Origin: Xylaria sp. FL1777
Taxonomy: Eukaryota; Ascomycota; Sordariomycetes; Xylariales; Xylariaceae
DNA: 64,000 nucleotides
Direction of reading: 5' to 3'
NCBI GenBank assembly: GCA_022578965.1
Contig: MU400545.1
Span: 297,357 to 361,356, forward strand
In this document: positions 1-11,288 of the stretch, one piece after another
Layout: every line of letters starts with the position of its first letter
Position numbering within the stretch: position 1 is the first letter of the stretch
Translations under genes and position numbers: made by a program
The notes under the pieces: model-generated
Database searches by the model: none
Told to the model about the DNA's origin: nothing
The model's input: the letters and a program-made list of their open reading frames with translations, nothing else

Positions 1-2740
1 GGTTAAGTCGGGAAAAAAGGAGTGAACCCCGCACTAAATTCGCAAGACGCAACGCCAGCAAAGTCGTCGAATTGGATCTAGTAGTATTGCAATTTATTGC
101 TCTTCTTCCCGTATAATTTTATAGCAATTAGGTTACCAGGTATTAGCTCTACCCATCTACCCAAGTCTAATTAAAATATTGCTATAGCATCAAAGGGCTC
201 TAGAGCTATAGTTGTTGTTTTCATCATATCTGATCAAACATTCGCGGTTAGATGTCGTATCATAGAATGGGTAGGAGTGCGAATTAGGAAACCGCAAAGG
301 TTTAAATCCTACGGCTCTCGATGATTTGAGACTTTTGATGCTAAAGCAAATTCCACCCAGAGGTTTCCTGAGTCTGGTATCGAATCAACAATGTAAACAA
401 TCACTGGTAGCTCGCCGCGTCAGGCCATTTGGTATGTAGGTCTCTATGTGTAGGTCATGATATGCAGATGCAGGTCTTGACCCGGAGGAGTGTTAGGTAC
501 GCTACACACATCAAAGCAATAAACCAGTAGTTAAGCTACAAATAATGGGTATATCTATCTCGCCAGAATAGAGGACGCAGTTGTGATTTGTCATCTGCTT
601 CTTTTGAACCCCTCTACTAATATTTTTGTCCCATGTGTTGCATAGTATAAGCTTTATACTCCATTTTATCTAGACAAACAGACAGATTTATGCATTGTCT
701 AAATATTATGATTTCGTAGACATAAATAATTAACTAGGTACCAGATGAGCCTGGCCTGCTTCGATCAGCTAACGCTAAAGTATCCAACACGAAAAGCTTT
801 GTCTAAATTTAGGGCAGGAAAAGTCGCCAATATAATGTAACATTACGTAGCGAACATACTATCAGCGAATAAAGGTCGTATGAGTAACTCCCAAAAATTA
901 CTCTAGCGGTGTAAGGGGTCATAAGCCTCAGTGATACCTAACGAGAGAGTTGTGAGTCCTTCTATGGTCAGTCATTTCCTGGCATAGATAGTACAGCATT
1001 CTTTCCAAACTTATGGGTCTCATAGGGGGTTACAAGCTTGCCAATCGCGTTGTGAGCCCTTAAATTCAAATTCTAGGTCCGTATTTGTCATGTACCATGA
1101 GTGAAAGCCATGCAACCTAATTTGAAAGAATAGCCTAAAGGATTTCCGTCAACAGCTTTTCATTTTCGTCTCGTTACGCAAGAATCTCAATGTGTGATTT
1201 TAATATCTCTCAATGCAGTAAATATGTACAATAGCTTACTCGCTATTAAAGCAGACTGGCATAAATGGCCAGGGCACATCAGTCTCTAGGTGGCTAACTA
1301 CCTAAAGCTTAATCATATAGTCCCCGATCGGGTTAGGTCTCTTTCTTTTCTATTTCTCACGATGCTTTCAGCTTCAAATAATTGTATTGGCAGAGCCTTT
1401 CTCAGTTAGCCCGGTTAGTTCATTTAACTAAGTTCTAAGTTATCGTCTTATTCCTCGTATAATAATTACTCAGGTATGCTAGGGACCGTAGGATATAGCC
1501 TATCTCCCAGGGTATCCTCGTTCCACTGCATTGTAACTATAATCAGACTATGAAATAATTTAAATGACAATGTGATAAATTTCGCTATGTTGTTGTGTCA
1601 AAAGGCTCGTAGTACCGTCCTATTATCTTCACCTCTTTACATTTGAGCTATGATCCTAATGTAATATGTGATGTAGGCCTTCATTTTTTTACCCAGCAGT
1701 CTTGGACCGCTTACTAGCCAGGCCTCTACTCCAAAATATTCAATCATCCCTTTTCATTTATGCAATGAAGTAGCACCTGCTAAAAGAGGAAAAGAATGCA
1801 AAGTGATATCAAGTTCTAAACTCATTTTATTTTACTTGTTGTTTATAGAATGTTGAAATACCGCGATGGTATCAAGAGACGCTAGAACTGTAGTTTGGTT
1901 TTTATTATAGCGCAGGATGAACGTTGGCGTCACACTAAAAAGAACCAGGGTTGAACATAACCAATGCTACGATATTAAAGTGCAATTTAACAGGGTTCGA
2001 GGGCATAAACACAGGTTACACATACACCATCACAGGATCTTACAAAACCAGATAATCTAATTATAGAGATCTTAAAGGGAAGAGCCTACCTTCTTGAACT
2101 TGGTCACCTTCCTTAACGAGATGTGATATCAACTAAATACTTAACTGAGTGCCTTTAATGAGCATATAGTGTCCCCCTCAATTTTATCATAGTCTCTGTT
2201 TTTCACTATCCAAGCCCTATCATAGCAATACATTACTACTGCTTATACCGACTTGAGGCAAGGCAGGATATCCAAACTGGCAATCTTCACGTGAAAGAAT
2301 CGAATATTACACATTCGGCCTGCCGTAAGGCTAAAAACCAAGATGTATATGCCTTTCCGCCTATCTGGGCAACAGGCTGTAAAGTTCGAATTCCTCAACC
2401 CCACCTATCCTAAATATTGCTGTGCTAGTAAGTAAAATGTATATGAGAACCACTACATTGATTAATCATGGGATTGCTTTTCTTCAGATAAGTGCTCTAA
2501 GTAATATGCAGAATAGTTGAGTGGAGAAGGGCACGCCTGTAAAACTACAACGACACACATTATTACAGCGAAGATATGTAGACCATAATCAAGTAGTATG
2601 CTTCAGTTCATCATCCCTCAAGATAAACCAATTGGAACTATAACTCGACAACTATTTTCGACAAAAACTGATCCGCCTAAGACACCACCAAGCAATAATA
2701 TCCATTAAACAGTTAATAATCAGTGAAATTACGGTCCTAC
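1..2740. other. Gene-free intergenic DNA
   Basis: I find no supportable gene, tRNA or rRNA here. Stops are dense in all frames and no frame resembles a known domain. The sequence is AT-richer than the genes to the right but far less so than the block after 20343, and it looks like ordinary or decayed intergenic DNA. I compared the beginning with 18S/28S rRNA from memory and saw no convincing match. Confidence 0.5.
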
Positions 2741-2944
2741 TGTCAGGTGATATAGTCACATACAGACCCCTAGGGTCTGTATAGTGGAATTGGTGTATAT
2801 ATATGGACTATTCCCACCAACTACCATTGGGAAGGGCCAATTGACCAACCTACACACCCATATATGGCTACTGACCCCTTTACTACCTACCTGCTATGTG
2901 ACCACTAGGGCTATCCATTCACTCCGGAACAATACCCTCTGACA
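2741..2944 (+). mobile_element. Solo LTR, 204 bp, with 5-bp target duplication
   Basis: The segment starts TGTCAGGTGATATAGTC and ends CTCTGACA, so the ends form the inverted pair TGTCAG/CTGACA expected of an LTR. It is flanked directly by CCTAC at 2736-2740 and CCTAC at 2945-2949, a perfect 5-bp target-site duplication. No internal retrotransposon region is present, so it is best read as a solo LTR left by LTR-LTR recombination. A second, partial copy of its first ~80 bp lies at 3301. The strand is arbitrary because LTR ends are symmetrical. It shows little sign of RIP. Confidence 0.8.
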
Positions 2945-3864
2945 CCTACTAGCTAGTAACGTATTTTCCAACTATACACATCCACTATCTATACGATAAG
3001 GCAGAATACATACACACTTTTGACGCATAATAATCTAGCTGTTCCTGGATAAGATAAATTCTCGCAGCGAGCCCTGAAGTAGAGGCTTGGTCCTAGAATG
3101 ACAGTGTAGTCATTTGATTCTTAATCCTCCGATATATTTAGGAGGGTTCTAATTTCCTTTAGATATATACTAAGTAATTTATAATTATAGGTATAGAGAG
3201 AGGGTAGGATCTACTGCTACGACTCCTTGGGGGTAAATGAGCAATAATCATCTAACAGGCCTTCTGTTGACAAAGTAGAGATGCAAAGCGAAGCTGTACC
3301 TGTCAGGTGATACAGTCCTATGTGGACCTCTATTGTTTATGTAGTGGGCTTGGAGTATATATGGGCTATTTCCCCCTAACTAGCGAAGAAAACTAAGTTT
3401 TTGAGGTATTTGCGAAAATTGCCTTTGTTTCTTTTCTTCCGGAGTGGGTAATGCAGCTGTGAGGCTGCTTTACTCAATAGTACTGTAAGAGGTTGTTGTT
3501 CTGGCGCTTCCTAATACTACCTAAAAAATCTGGAAATAACCAAGCTTCAAAATTACAGTTGCTTGCTTGTAGAGTGAGGTATTTTATATCTTTAGACGAT
3601 GCCAATATAACCTGATTGTAGAGTTAACCAAGCCCTGGGGCCACTGGTATATAGTTGCAACTTCACGAATTCTTCGCTACAGCTTTTCAACAAGGCCGAA
3701 ATATGTCCAGAGAAGCCTCACAGTACCCCTCACAAATGTTGAGAATATGCTTCAAAAAATCAATTAGTAGACCAGCAATTTTGACACCTCGTCAGCAAAT
3801 AGTTTATCAAGGGGGAAGGGGTGTGTCTAACATCATTTGATACAAGAGCAGCTGACCAGTGTAG
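2945..3864. other. Intergenic DNA with an LTR fragment
   Basis: Apart from the partial LTR copy at 3301-3383, I see no feature. Short open frames near 3655-3840 have no recognisable content. The REI1-like gene ends at 3865, so the right part must hold its 3' untranslated region. Confidence 0.5.
3301..3383 (+). repeat. Truncated copy of the 2741 LTR family
   Basis: It begins TGTCAGGTGATACAGTCC and follows the 2741 LTR over about 80 bp (the shared landmarks are a TATATATGG-like run and a CCCAACTA-like run), then similarity stops. No matching right end or target duplication is visible, so it is a 5' fragment of the same LTR family in direct orientation. Confidence 0.65.
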
Positions 3865-4854
3865 CTAGCCGCATTGGTAGACGGGCGTTTCAGTATGCCA
3901 ATATGCATACAAATTCTTGTTCCCCTTTCGATCAATCTTGCCCTGCCTCCGTCTCTCTTCCTTCTGTCCCTTCTCTGCTTGCCTATGTTGCGTTGCTAGC
4001 ATTGAGCGCTGCTGAGATATGGGTAAGTGCATCAAGCTGTTTCTGTCGTTCGCGCTCAAATTTGCCATCTGATGTCTCGCCGTTGCCCTCTCTCGCTTCT
4101 CCCTCTTCGATAATAATCCCTTATCAAGTACAACCAAGCCGTGCTTTTCTTTGCTAGATCCCTCCTCTCTTTCATGGTCCTCGTTGGGTTCAACTAGGGA
4201 GTATTTCAGCTGTGAAGCCAGGGCCCGGGGTCGACGGCGCATATGGGTGAAGGGTTGTCCCGCTTGTGCTGATGATGACTGCCGCGATATAATTTTGCCT
4301 GATGGTAAGCGAATCGAGTCTTCGTCGGCCAGCTGTGGCTTTCTTATTACCGCTTCTTCCGCCTGACTTCCTAAAACCCGGTCGTCTTCGGCTTCGCTCT
4401 CTATATCCTCTTCTACATCTGAGAAGTTGTAGAATTCAGCAAACTCAGATTCTTGTTCTAATACATCGAATTTGCAGTGACCCTTTCCGGTCATATGCTG
4501 CTGAACAGCTTGTACAGTAGTTCTCTCTGTTCCACATTGTATGCATTCTTGAAACCCAAAAATAATAAGATGCAGATATTTGAACAGAGTCTCGAGGTCA
4601 ACCACAAGATATTTCTGGCGGGGGATAAAAAGGCCGTGTGATTTTTGCATGTGGACAACACTGTCAGGAAAGCTTGATGAGGGGCGAGGGCAGAATAGGC
4701 ATTGCCCGGGAGTGAATGGTTGCATGGCGGCGTCAGGAAAGTCGAGTGGCTCCTTGACGGATGTGGGTGTAGAGTCGGTCTCCGGACTCGGTGACAGACA
4801 ACCCATTGGTAAAGAGGTGGCTGAAGTTGTAACGGTCGTCGTTGTCACCACCAT
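3865..4854 (-). CDS. REI1/ZNF622-like C2H2 zinc-finger protein, N-terminally short
   Basis: The 329-residue intronless frame carries the paired zinc-finger region typical of the REI1/ZNF622 family, cytoplasmic factors that help mature and recycle 60S ribosomal subunits. Finger one uses C52/C55 and H68/H73, followed by a block containing HGLFIP and a DLE-LFKYL stretch. Finger two uses C104/C107 and H120/H126 with the family pattern HMTGKGHCKF. An acidic stretch (about 138-158), a basic central region and a C-terminus with SQQRSMLATQ and RKGNK also match the family. What is missing is the N-terminal finger and the following conserved segment that precede this pair in canonical REI1. The frame stays open for about 22 codons upstream of the ATG but has no other ATG, and I see no upstream exon encoding the finger. 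It may be a diverged paralogue or a 5'-decayed gene. The family assignment is firm; function is uncertain. Confidence 0.75.
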   Translation of the reverse strand: MVVTTTTVTTSATSLPMGCLSPSPETDSTPTSVKEPLDFPDAAMQPFTPGQCLFCPRPSSSFPDSVVHMQKSHGLFIPRQKYLVVDLETLFKYLHLIIFGFQECIQCGTERTTVQAVQQHMTGKGHCKFDVLEQESEFAEFYNFSDVEEDIESEAEDDRVLGSQAEEAVIRKPQLADEDSIRLPSGKIISRQSSSAQAGQPFTHMRRRPRALASQLKYSLVEPNEDHEREEGSSKEKHGLVVLDKGLLSKREKRERATARHQMANLSANDRNSLMHLPISQQRSMLATQHRQAEKGQKEERRRQGKIDRKGNKNLYAYWHTETPVYQCG

Positions 4855-5512
4855 GTGGAGGATTGGAGCTGGAAGTCGAAGTGAAAGTGGGAGTGAAGTG
4901 GCCGCGGTTCTAGATTGAGTTAACCTTCAACGTCGAGTATTTTGACTGCGCTCAGGCTTTAAGATTTATTATTTACTTATTTATTTTAGCTGGTTCGAGA
5001 TTGTATGGCATGAGATGTAATCGGATCTCCATCTGTTTATATGCAAAGCGTCCAGTTCCAGGTATATCAGTATCAGTAGGTACGTACATCTTGAATTGGC
5101 TAGTACGCTGGGCTAAGCCTGTTAGGGCCAGAGTGTGGCGCTACTGAAGCGGCGCCCCGCTGCAACACTACCTACTAGAGCTCCCTGTGTTTCTACCAAT
5201 GAGACGCACGCTGTCTCTCTGATGAGGTATGATTCATAATGAATAAATAATGAAACACTGAACTCCTATCTTAGGTACAGATAGTACGGTGGGTAGGTAG
5301 GTAGGTACCCTACTAGAACACCAACTCTCCAGCACTCTCTGAGGCGTAGTTAATCGAGAGAGAGAGAGAGAGAGAGATGCCAAGCCTCGCTAACTTACAA
5401 GACATCTACGAACCCGCTGAAAAAGGTTATGAAGCGATTCCTTAACTTAACTGGGCTCAGTTCTCTCAGACATGATGTGGTATTAGTGTCTTCATTGCTT
5501 TCTCAACCATGG
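4855..5512. other. Intergenic spacer, promoter side of the REI1-like gene
   Basis: This is the upstream side of the REI1-like gene and the 3' side of the dioxygenase gene. It holds a (TAGG)n run at about 5294-5308 and a pure (GA)n microsatellite of 22 bases at 5356-5377. GA tracts are common in fungal promoters. I see no gene and no trace of the missing REI1 N-terminal finger. Confidence 0.5.
5356..5377. repeat. (GA)11 microsatellite
   Basis: Uninterrupted GA dinucleotides between the REI1-like and dioxygenase genes. Likely length-variable between strains. Confidence 0.9.
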
Positions 5513-6721
5513 CTAATACGTCGAGTCGGCCTTGAGTTGCTCAACCGCGGTAATAACGTGATCGGTATCCCATCCCTTGCGCAAGCCCTCCCCTAAGACG
5601 TCGGCCTCCGAAGGAGGTGCCATGCCATTGGCCCCAGGCTGTTGCTTGTCTAGATTGGATGGAAACGGGTAGCCATCAGCCAGGGCATTGACACACGCCC
5701 TTGTCCGATCACCTCCCTCGTCGTCGGCCGCAAGGGCCTTCAGTGTGTCCCAGCATGTCCGAATCATCTCGACATTGTTGACGTGCTCCATGGGCCGTCC
5801 AAAAGCGCTGCTGATTTGCAGTAGGTTCGCGATTCTGTGAACATCCGTCGTCGTGTTCTCCCCTGCAGCATGAAGCAGCGCCGGATTGAAGAATACCGCA
5901 TCGCCGGCCTTCATCGGAGCACTCATCCAGTTCTCGTCAAACAGGGCCCTGATCTCCGGCTCACGCCACGCCATGTATCCCTCGGGCAGCAACTGCGAGA
6001 AAGGTAAAACTCTTGTCGGGCCACTCGCCGGAGGCATGTCCGAGTGTGCGACGGCACCTTGGAGCGTAAGGAACTGGCTGGCAACGTGTATGCTCCCTGG
6101 GAACTGCGCGCACGCCTCGTTGCTTTGAAATCCGAGATGGTAATCTCTGTGCACATCCTGAGGCTTCCCGCCAGGTCGCACCACGTTTACTTGCGCTGTG
6201 ATTTGATATGCGGGCCCGAGCCAAGCCTCACTGACTTTTGCAAGCCACGGGTTTGCGTAGTAGGGTACAAAACTTGCCGGATCTTGCACCGCATGCTTCT
6301 GGAACGAGTTCCAGATGCGTGAATTCGCGCCTGAGGTTGCGAAATGGTCGCCTTTTGTTGATGCGGCTTCCCTTTCGATGATAGTATCGAAGACACTGTT
6401 AGTTCGGTCTAGGAGACCTTGGTCGGTGATGAAGTTTTGTAGAACGAGTACACCAGGCCCTCTGCTAAGGGCCTTGTACCATTCGTCTTGGAGCTGGCAG
6501 ACAATATCCAGATTGGAAGATGAGACTGATGAGAGATCATAATGCGGGACGTTTGATTTAATAGAGCAAGCAAGCTTGTAGTCGGACGACGTTGCCTTCT
6601 GTTCACAGAGTTGTTTTAGCTCGTTGAGGGTATCTGGGGTTCGAACCAACACCCTTCTCGCAGTTTGTCCAAAAGCTACAGGACTGCTTCCTAACCCTTG
6701 CTGCAGGTTCACACGAAACAT
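5513..6721 (-). CDS. Phytanoyl-CoA dioxygenase family (PhyH) Fe(II)/2-oxoglutarate oxygenase
   Basis: A 402-residue intronless protein of the PhyH fold, non-haem iron enzymes that hydroxylate a substrate while converting 2-oxoglutarate to succinate. The iron-binding triad is visible as H191-R-D193 (in QDVHRDYH) and H284 (in NPALLHAAGEN), with R296 placed as expected for the 2-oxoglutarate carboxylate. The HxD-to-distal-His spacing (about 91 residues) and full length fit fungal PhyH-like proteins. The N-terminus is basic and hydroxylated (R3, R22, R23, R27) and could be a mitochondrial presequence. The C-terminus (DSTY) is not a peroxisomal PTS1 signal, so a classical peroxisomal phytanic-acid role is not supported. 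The substrate is unknown, because the family also includes many secondary-metabolite hydroxylases, but no biosynthetic core gene is nearby. The start is the first in-frame ATG. Confidence 0.85.
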   Translation of the reverse strand: MFRVNLQQGLGSSPVAFGQTARRVLVRTPDTLNELKQLCEQKATSSDYKLACSIKSNVPHYDLSSVSSSNLDIVCQLQDEWYKALSRGPGVLVLQNFITDQGLLDRTNSVFDTIIEREAASTKGDHFATSGANSRIWNSFQKHAVQDPASFVPYYANPWLAKVSEAWLGPAYQITAQVNVVRPGGKPQDVHRDYHLGFQSNEACAQFPGSIHVASQFLTLQGAVAHSDMPPASGPTRVLPFSQLLPEGYMAWREPEIRALFDENWMSAPMKAGDAVFFNPALLHAAGENTTTDVHRIANLLQISSAFGRPMEHVNNVEMIRTCWDTLKALAADDEGGDRTRACVNALADGYPFPSNLDKQQPGANGMAPPSEADVLGEGLRKGWDTDHVITAVEQLKADSTY

Positions 6722-7776
6722 CGTATTTTTTTAGCTAGCACTTGTGATCTATGGACAATGGGCACCAAGACTCTCGAAACCTGTCTTCGAAGAATTCGCG
6801 AGTAATCGACAACATATAAAAGCTCAAAGACTCCGGTTGAAGGTGTGGGGGGTGTAGATCAACTAACAATAAGTTACACTACCTAATCTAGCAGTGTAGA
6901 GTAAAACGTGGGGGAAGAGCGCCGATTTCATCCCCACGTCGACTTAGCTTCTGCACTGACTAGGTGTTTTACGGCGATAGAAACCCCATACCAATTCGGC
7001 GATAGAGGCTCCCACAGTGAACTTTCCTGATGCCAATCCATCCAAAACTTTAAGACAAGTCACAGACCGTTCAGCCCCCTTTATATGTGCTCATTATACG
7101 TGATCAAAGGGGTAAAAGCAAGCGGACGCGGTACGTAAAGATTCGATACGAATAAATTACGAAATTCCCATCTAACATGTACAAGGGTCAATAATATTGA
7201 TTGCATAAAAAATTATTGGTAGATGAAATACCCTTATCACGCATTCCTCTATCGGTCGCATATTATATAGGGACTCCGATTTTTTTTTTTTTTTTTGGAA
7301 AATTCCGAAGCTTCTTGTCTCAGTAGTTTTCTTACGAACTTCTAACTAGATTCACCGAAAATTCGCGCCACTGGACCGGTGGTAGGAGGCTAACGCTTCC
7401 TCTGGAAAACGGCGCTCTTTGATGGGAGAGATTGTGTACGTGAACCTTGACTTAACCATGAGCTCCGCCAACCGACAGTTATCCAAAATGGTGGGTCGCT
7501 GCCGCCATCGAGATCTTGGTGTGCATTAGAGTTGAACAGGTAGATGGCTCTTTTAAAGAAAGAACCACGTGCCTCGGGAATAAAGGTAACTAGTAAGCGC
7601 AGGTTTAGAAATCTATTACAAAAAGTCGATAGTAAATGATATGCTGCTCCCATCCTAGGCACCTCCACCTCCTTCCCTGCGCAATGATGGCCTAAGGAGG
7701 ATAGTGATAACGTAGCCTACCAGGCCAAAATCCATATCACAGATTTTCTCATTAAGAACATGCTGGATTCTTCCCA
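6722..7776. other. Intergenic DNA, dioxygenase promoter side
   Basis: The left end holds the 5' flank of the dioxygenase gene. A 17-base poly-T run lies at 7280-7296. A minus-strand open frame near 7390-7668 lacks a convincing start and shows no recognisable domain, so I do not call it a gene. Confidence 0.5.
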
Positions 7777-8583
7777 TCAAGTAATCTTCGCAGTGGGGGG
7801 TTTATCTGAACCGGGTGCTCGGGGATCATCCTTATGTCGAAAAAGCTGCCTTTCCCCGAGATCTCCTGCGGCGGTCATTTCTAAACCGGAAGACCTATCC
7901 GAAAACATATTCTTGCCACCCTCTTCAAGGATTCTATTCTCATCATCGTCCTTCTTGAACTTCTCGGGATTTTTCATTTTCTTCCAGAGCCAGAGTCGCA
8001 TTCCAGGGAAAAGCCACTGGCCTATGGCGACCAGAATGGCCACAAAAGGTAGACTTATACCAACTCCCAAGGCAATTCTATCTGAGGCACTGAGGCTGCC
8101 TTCGACACCATAATTCCCACCACTGTCCCGGATCACGCAGTCCGCACTTCCGGCGAGATGGATATTAAAGAACTTAGGGAGATATACCCAGCCATTCTCA
8201 TCCTCGCAGCAAGATGCATTCGTGCCTATGCAGTATGGCGTGCTATAGCCATACCTGCATTGCCACACGTGGACATAGGAGCCATAGTCAATCGTATCAG
8301 GCCACTTCAATCCGTGACTGCAAGCTTCGGGCCAATCTGGTCGCGTACAACCTTGGAAGGTAAACCCATTGAATGCATCGAGACCAAGACATACGCCATT
8401 GCCCATGCATAAGTCCACCTCGGAACAGCAATTGCTAACTTCAGCACTAAGATCACAGGGTATGAATTTGGGGCGTCCCGGGCTTTGAATTATGGGCTCG
8501 CCTGTTATGTGATAGCATGTCCGTAGCGTAGAGGCAAGAGCCACGAAGGCTTGTAGGAGGAGTATGATGAAAGATATCAACAT
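7777..8583 (-). CDS. Cys-rich secreted-ectodomain, single-pass membrane protein
   Basis: A 268-residue protein with type I membrane topology. There is an N-terminal signal peptide (about 1-18, hydrophobic LISFIILLLQAFVALAS), then a Cys-rich extracellular domain of ~150 residues with paired cysteines at NCCS (52-53) and SCC (125-126) and a possible N-glycosylation site at N122 (NAS). One hydrophobic segment follows at about 170-192, then a basic and acidic cytoplasmic tail with KKMKNPEKFKK directly after the membrane. This architecture is common among uncharacterised Pezizomycotina cell-surface proteins. I do not recognise a named domain and assign no function. The ectodomain cysteine pattern suggests disulfide-stabilised exposure at the wall. 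The start ATG directly precedes the signal peptide. Confidence 0.75.
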   Translation of the reverse strand: MLISFIILLLQAFVALASTLRTCYHITGEPIIQSPGRPKFIPCDLSAEVSNCCSEVDLCMGNGVCLGLDAFNGFTFQGCTRPDWPEACSHGLKWPDTIDYGSYVHVWQCRYGYSTPYCIGTNASCCEDENGWVYLPKFFNIHLAGSADCVIRDSGGNYGVEGSLSASDRIALGVGISLPFVAILVAIGQWLFPGMRLWLWKKMKNPEKFKKDDDENRILEEGGKNMFSDRSSGLEMTAAGDLGERQLFRHKDDPRAPGSDKPPTAKIT

Positions 8584-11288
8584 GGATCAGAAATCAAAAG
8601 GTCAAAGACATGTTATATCTATGTGCCTAGTACGATGAATTATATAAGATGCGATGAGTTGCCATAAAGCAGACACTACCATCTTCTTCAGCTTTATAGC
8701 ATGAATACTGTTTCCTTAAGAAGTCCGGCCCAGGCTTCCCGCAGCGCCCGTCTGCGCTGTAACATTGCGAAGGTCAAGGGTAAGGCCTGCCACCGGTCTT
8801 CACTGCCACCGCCACGGTGAAAGCTTGGTAAAAGCTTCGAGCACGGGTATCTCACTGCCAATACCATTGGTTGCTTTTCATTTCAGTATTGTGTAGCAGT
8901 ACCGGTACTTCGAAGAAAAAAAGGCTCGTTCCGGAATCCGTTGCAAGCAGTAATATTGATTATAGCAACAAAAGACATATACTAAGTTAACTGTACGATA
9001 AAGAGGTATCTTTCCATTAAGAAAGCAATAAGGCAGGAGATTACCTAGAGAGCTATATATTTAATAATAGGAGTGCCTTCTACCACGTCAGATCTCACCA
9101 TCTTGGGCCATAATATTCATGAATTAACCATTTCCCTCTATGGCCGAGGATTTACTCAATTAATTATTATAGCCTTTTTTCTCTAAAGCGCTTCATTGCA
9201 GCTGAATCTCTGAGAGTGTGGCTTACATACTGAAACGAATCTGCCAGCTGCATGATCCAGGCCCTCTGAATATCGAGTCTCCCTATACTTCACCGATTTC
9301 ATGCGACGTTTGGCGGTTTTCGGTGGGCTTTATTACAGGCTATTATACCACGCTGGCCTTAATCTTTACATACCGGTACTTTGTATTTTCGTGGTAAGGC
9401 TTCTTGTCTAAGATGTAACCTTGGATAGCGCTCTGAGTCCCTGAGTGGCGAATGGTCTGACTTAATAAGCCACTTCAGGTACTACACCTAACTAAGAAGC
9501 ACTAAGGACACAAACGTCATGTTTACGTATATATTGAGGTATCTCCTATCTCCATTTTATCCATCAAGTAATCAAGGTAAACAGTCAAATTGAATGAAAC
9601 ACTCATATATCTCCCATATTCAATTCCGAGTCTACAGTGAAGGGAGAATAAACGCCAGCCATTCCTAAAATCAGATCATCCAACATGCATGCAACTTGCT
9701 CTAGAGATCTATTCGGGACAAGTCTAGCTGTAGCTTAGCAAGTTGTTATACATGATCTAATCAATAACACAATATCGCTGATTACTGCACTACCTGCTCT
9801 TGAACATCTTGGAGGACCACCCGTAAGCCGCAGGTTGTAACTTACCAACCTATTCTTGGCCAACTTCCTGGAGTTGATTATAAGTTAGACTAAAGCAAGA
9901 AATTTTCTTTCATGACTCCTACTTGGGAGTAGTAGCAAGGGCTGTTTGTCTTAATTAGACGCGAGATTACACCTAATCCGAATATTTAAGCAACTTACAA
10001 CTATCCATGCCGAGAACAGTAAAATGCCTTGAAAATATGTCAGTAGGTCCCCAGATGTGGGGTTTCTTATGTGGTATTAATCTTTGAAGAACTATTTATA
10101 AAGGATTGAGATTCATGTCTAGACCTACACAGGAAACATATTCACCTTTCGTTCTAGACATTCGCTGAGCTTTTAACTCCAGCACGACGGATGACTTACC
10201 TATCTAAGCCAACACGCAGACCTTATCGTTCGTATCACAGAAGTCAATTACTTGGATTACCAATTCTACGAAATATTAGTTTACCTTTGGTAGTGTTGTG
10301 CTTAAATGTTGTAACATATTGATAACATTGTAGGTTAGTGGAACGTCGATGCCATCTCCCCGAGCATTCTACTTTAAAGTTCCATATATTCTTCTACCAG
10401 AAAATTGGGTATCTTCTTGGTCAAATGAAGTCATTGACTGGCTACATGTAGTCTGTTCTTAATTTAGAAGAAAACCACGTTTCCACCGTTAGTGATATGA
10501 TGATGCTTGATGTTGCAATTTGGGAGACAAGGCGCACCATTTCACAAGATCTATAAGTCGTTATCATAGATCAGCCAATGCGTCGAGTTTCTTCGAACCG
10601 TGGCCCCAATTCCAGCGTCAATATGCTTAATAGCCCAAAGATATGCTTCAATCCTTCCATAGCAGTATAGTCGGGAAAAAAACAACCTTAATAAGAAAAC
10701 GTACCTAGAAAGACAATGAAGCATACTCACTCACCCATAGTATCTATTTATTAGCTGCTGTCTGAGATCATAAAATTCATACCAAGCGTAGTATAACAAC
10801 GGTACCGACTCAATTGTTAATAGCACTAACTCAAATTGAAATACCGGTGGGCTGAAATTCCGCTCCGGGGTGGTGTCCTAGTTGCGCACTAATCGCAACG
10901 GGCTCCCGGTCTCAGAGTTTGATGTTGTCTTCTACTCTCGGGGTAACTCTGGCCGAATTTCCGGCTTGACTCGACGTCTAAGGATCGGCCCTCCACGCAT
11001 CCCTAGATGCCAAGTCTCTCGGCATGAGAATGAACGGCCCGGGCGATACTGTCTAAGGGCTCGTATGTATGACTAATTTATCTAGATATTAACCAAACTC
11101 ACCTACCACTCCCATGAAATAGGAATTGTCGATGTCATACATCATCTATTAACAGTCTATGTCATGTATAGCTTATTTATTATTGTTATCAAAAGCCAGT
11201 ATATACCATTCCAAATCCCAGATTAGCGATGATAATATAAATTCTCACCTTTATCCAGCTCGGCAGGATCTAGACGTCTAGGCATCGC
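8584..11288. other. Large gene-free interval
   Basis: About 2.7 kb without a supportable gene. Most of it is AT-rich with dense stops. Two patches are GC-richer than their surroundings, about 8720-8850 and about 10850-11060. I could not recognise a protein in either strand of these patches, and the open frame at 10882 starts on TTG. They may be gene relics. The far right end contains the 3' flank of the Maf gene. Confidence 0.45.

Noticed and set aside
1..1400. Possible rRNA relic on the minus strand
   Set aside because: Some phrases recall rRNA, but I could not line up any conserved 18S or 28S block in order.
7390..7668. 92-codon minus-strand frame
   Set aside because: It starts on GTG; the next ATG gives 87 codons with no domain, signal or neighbour support.
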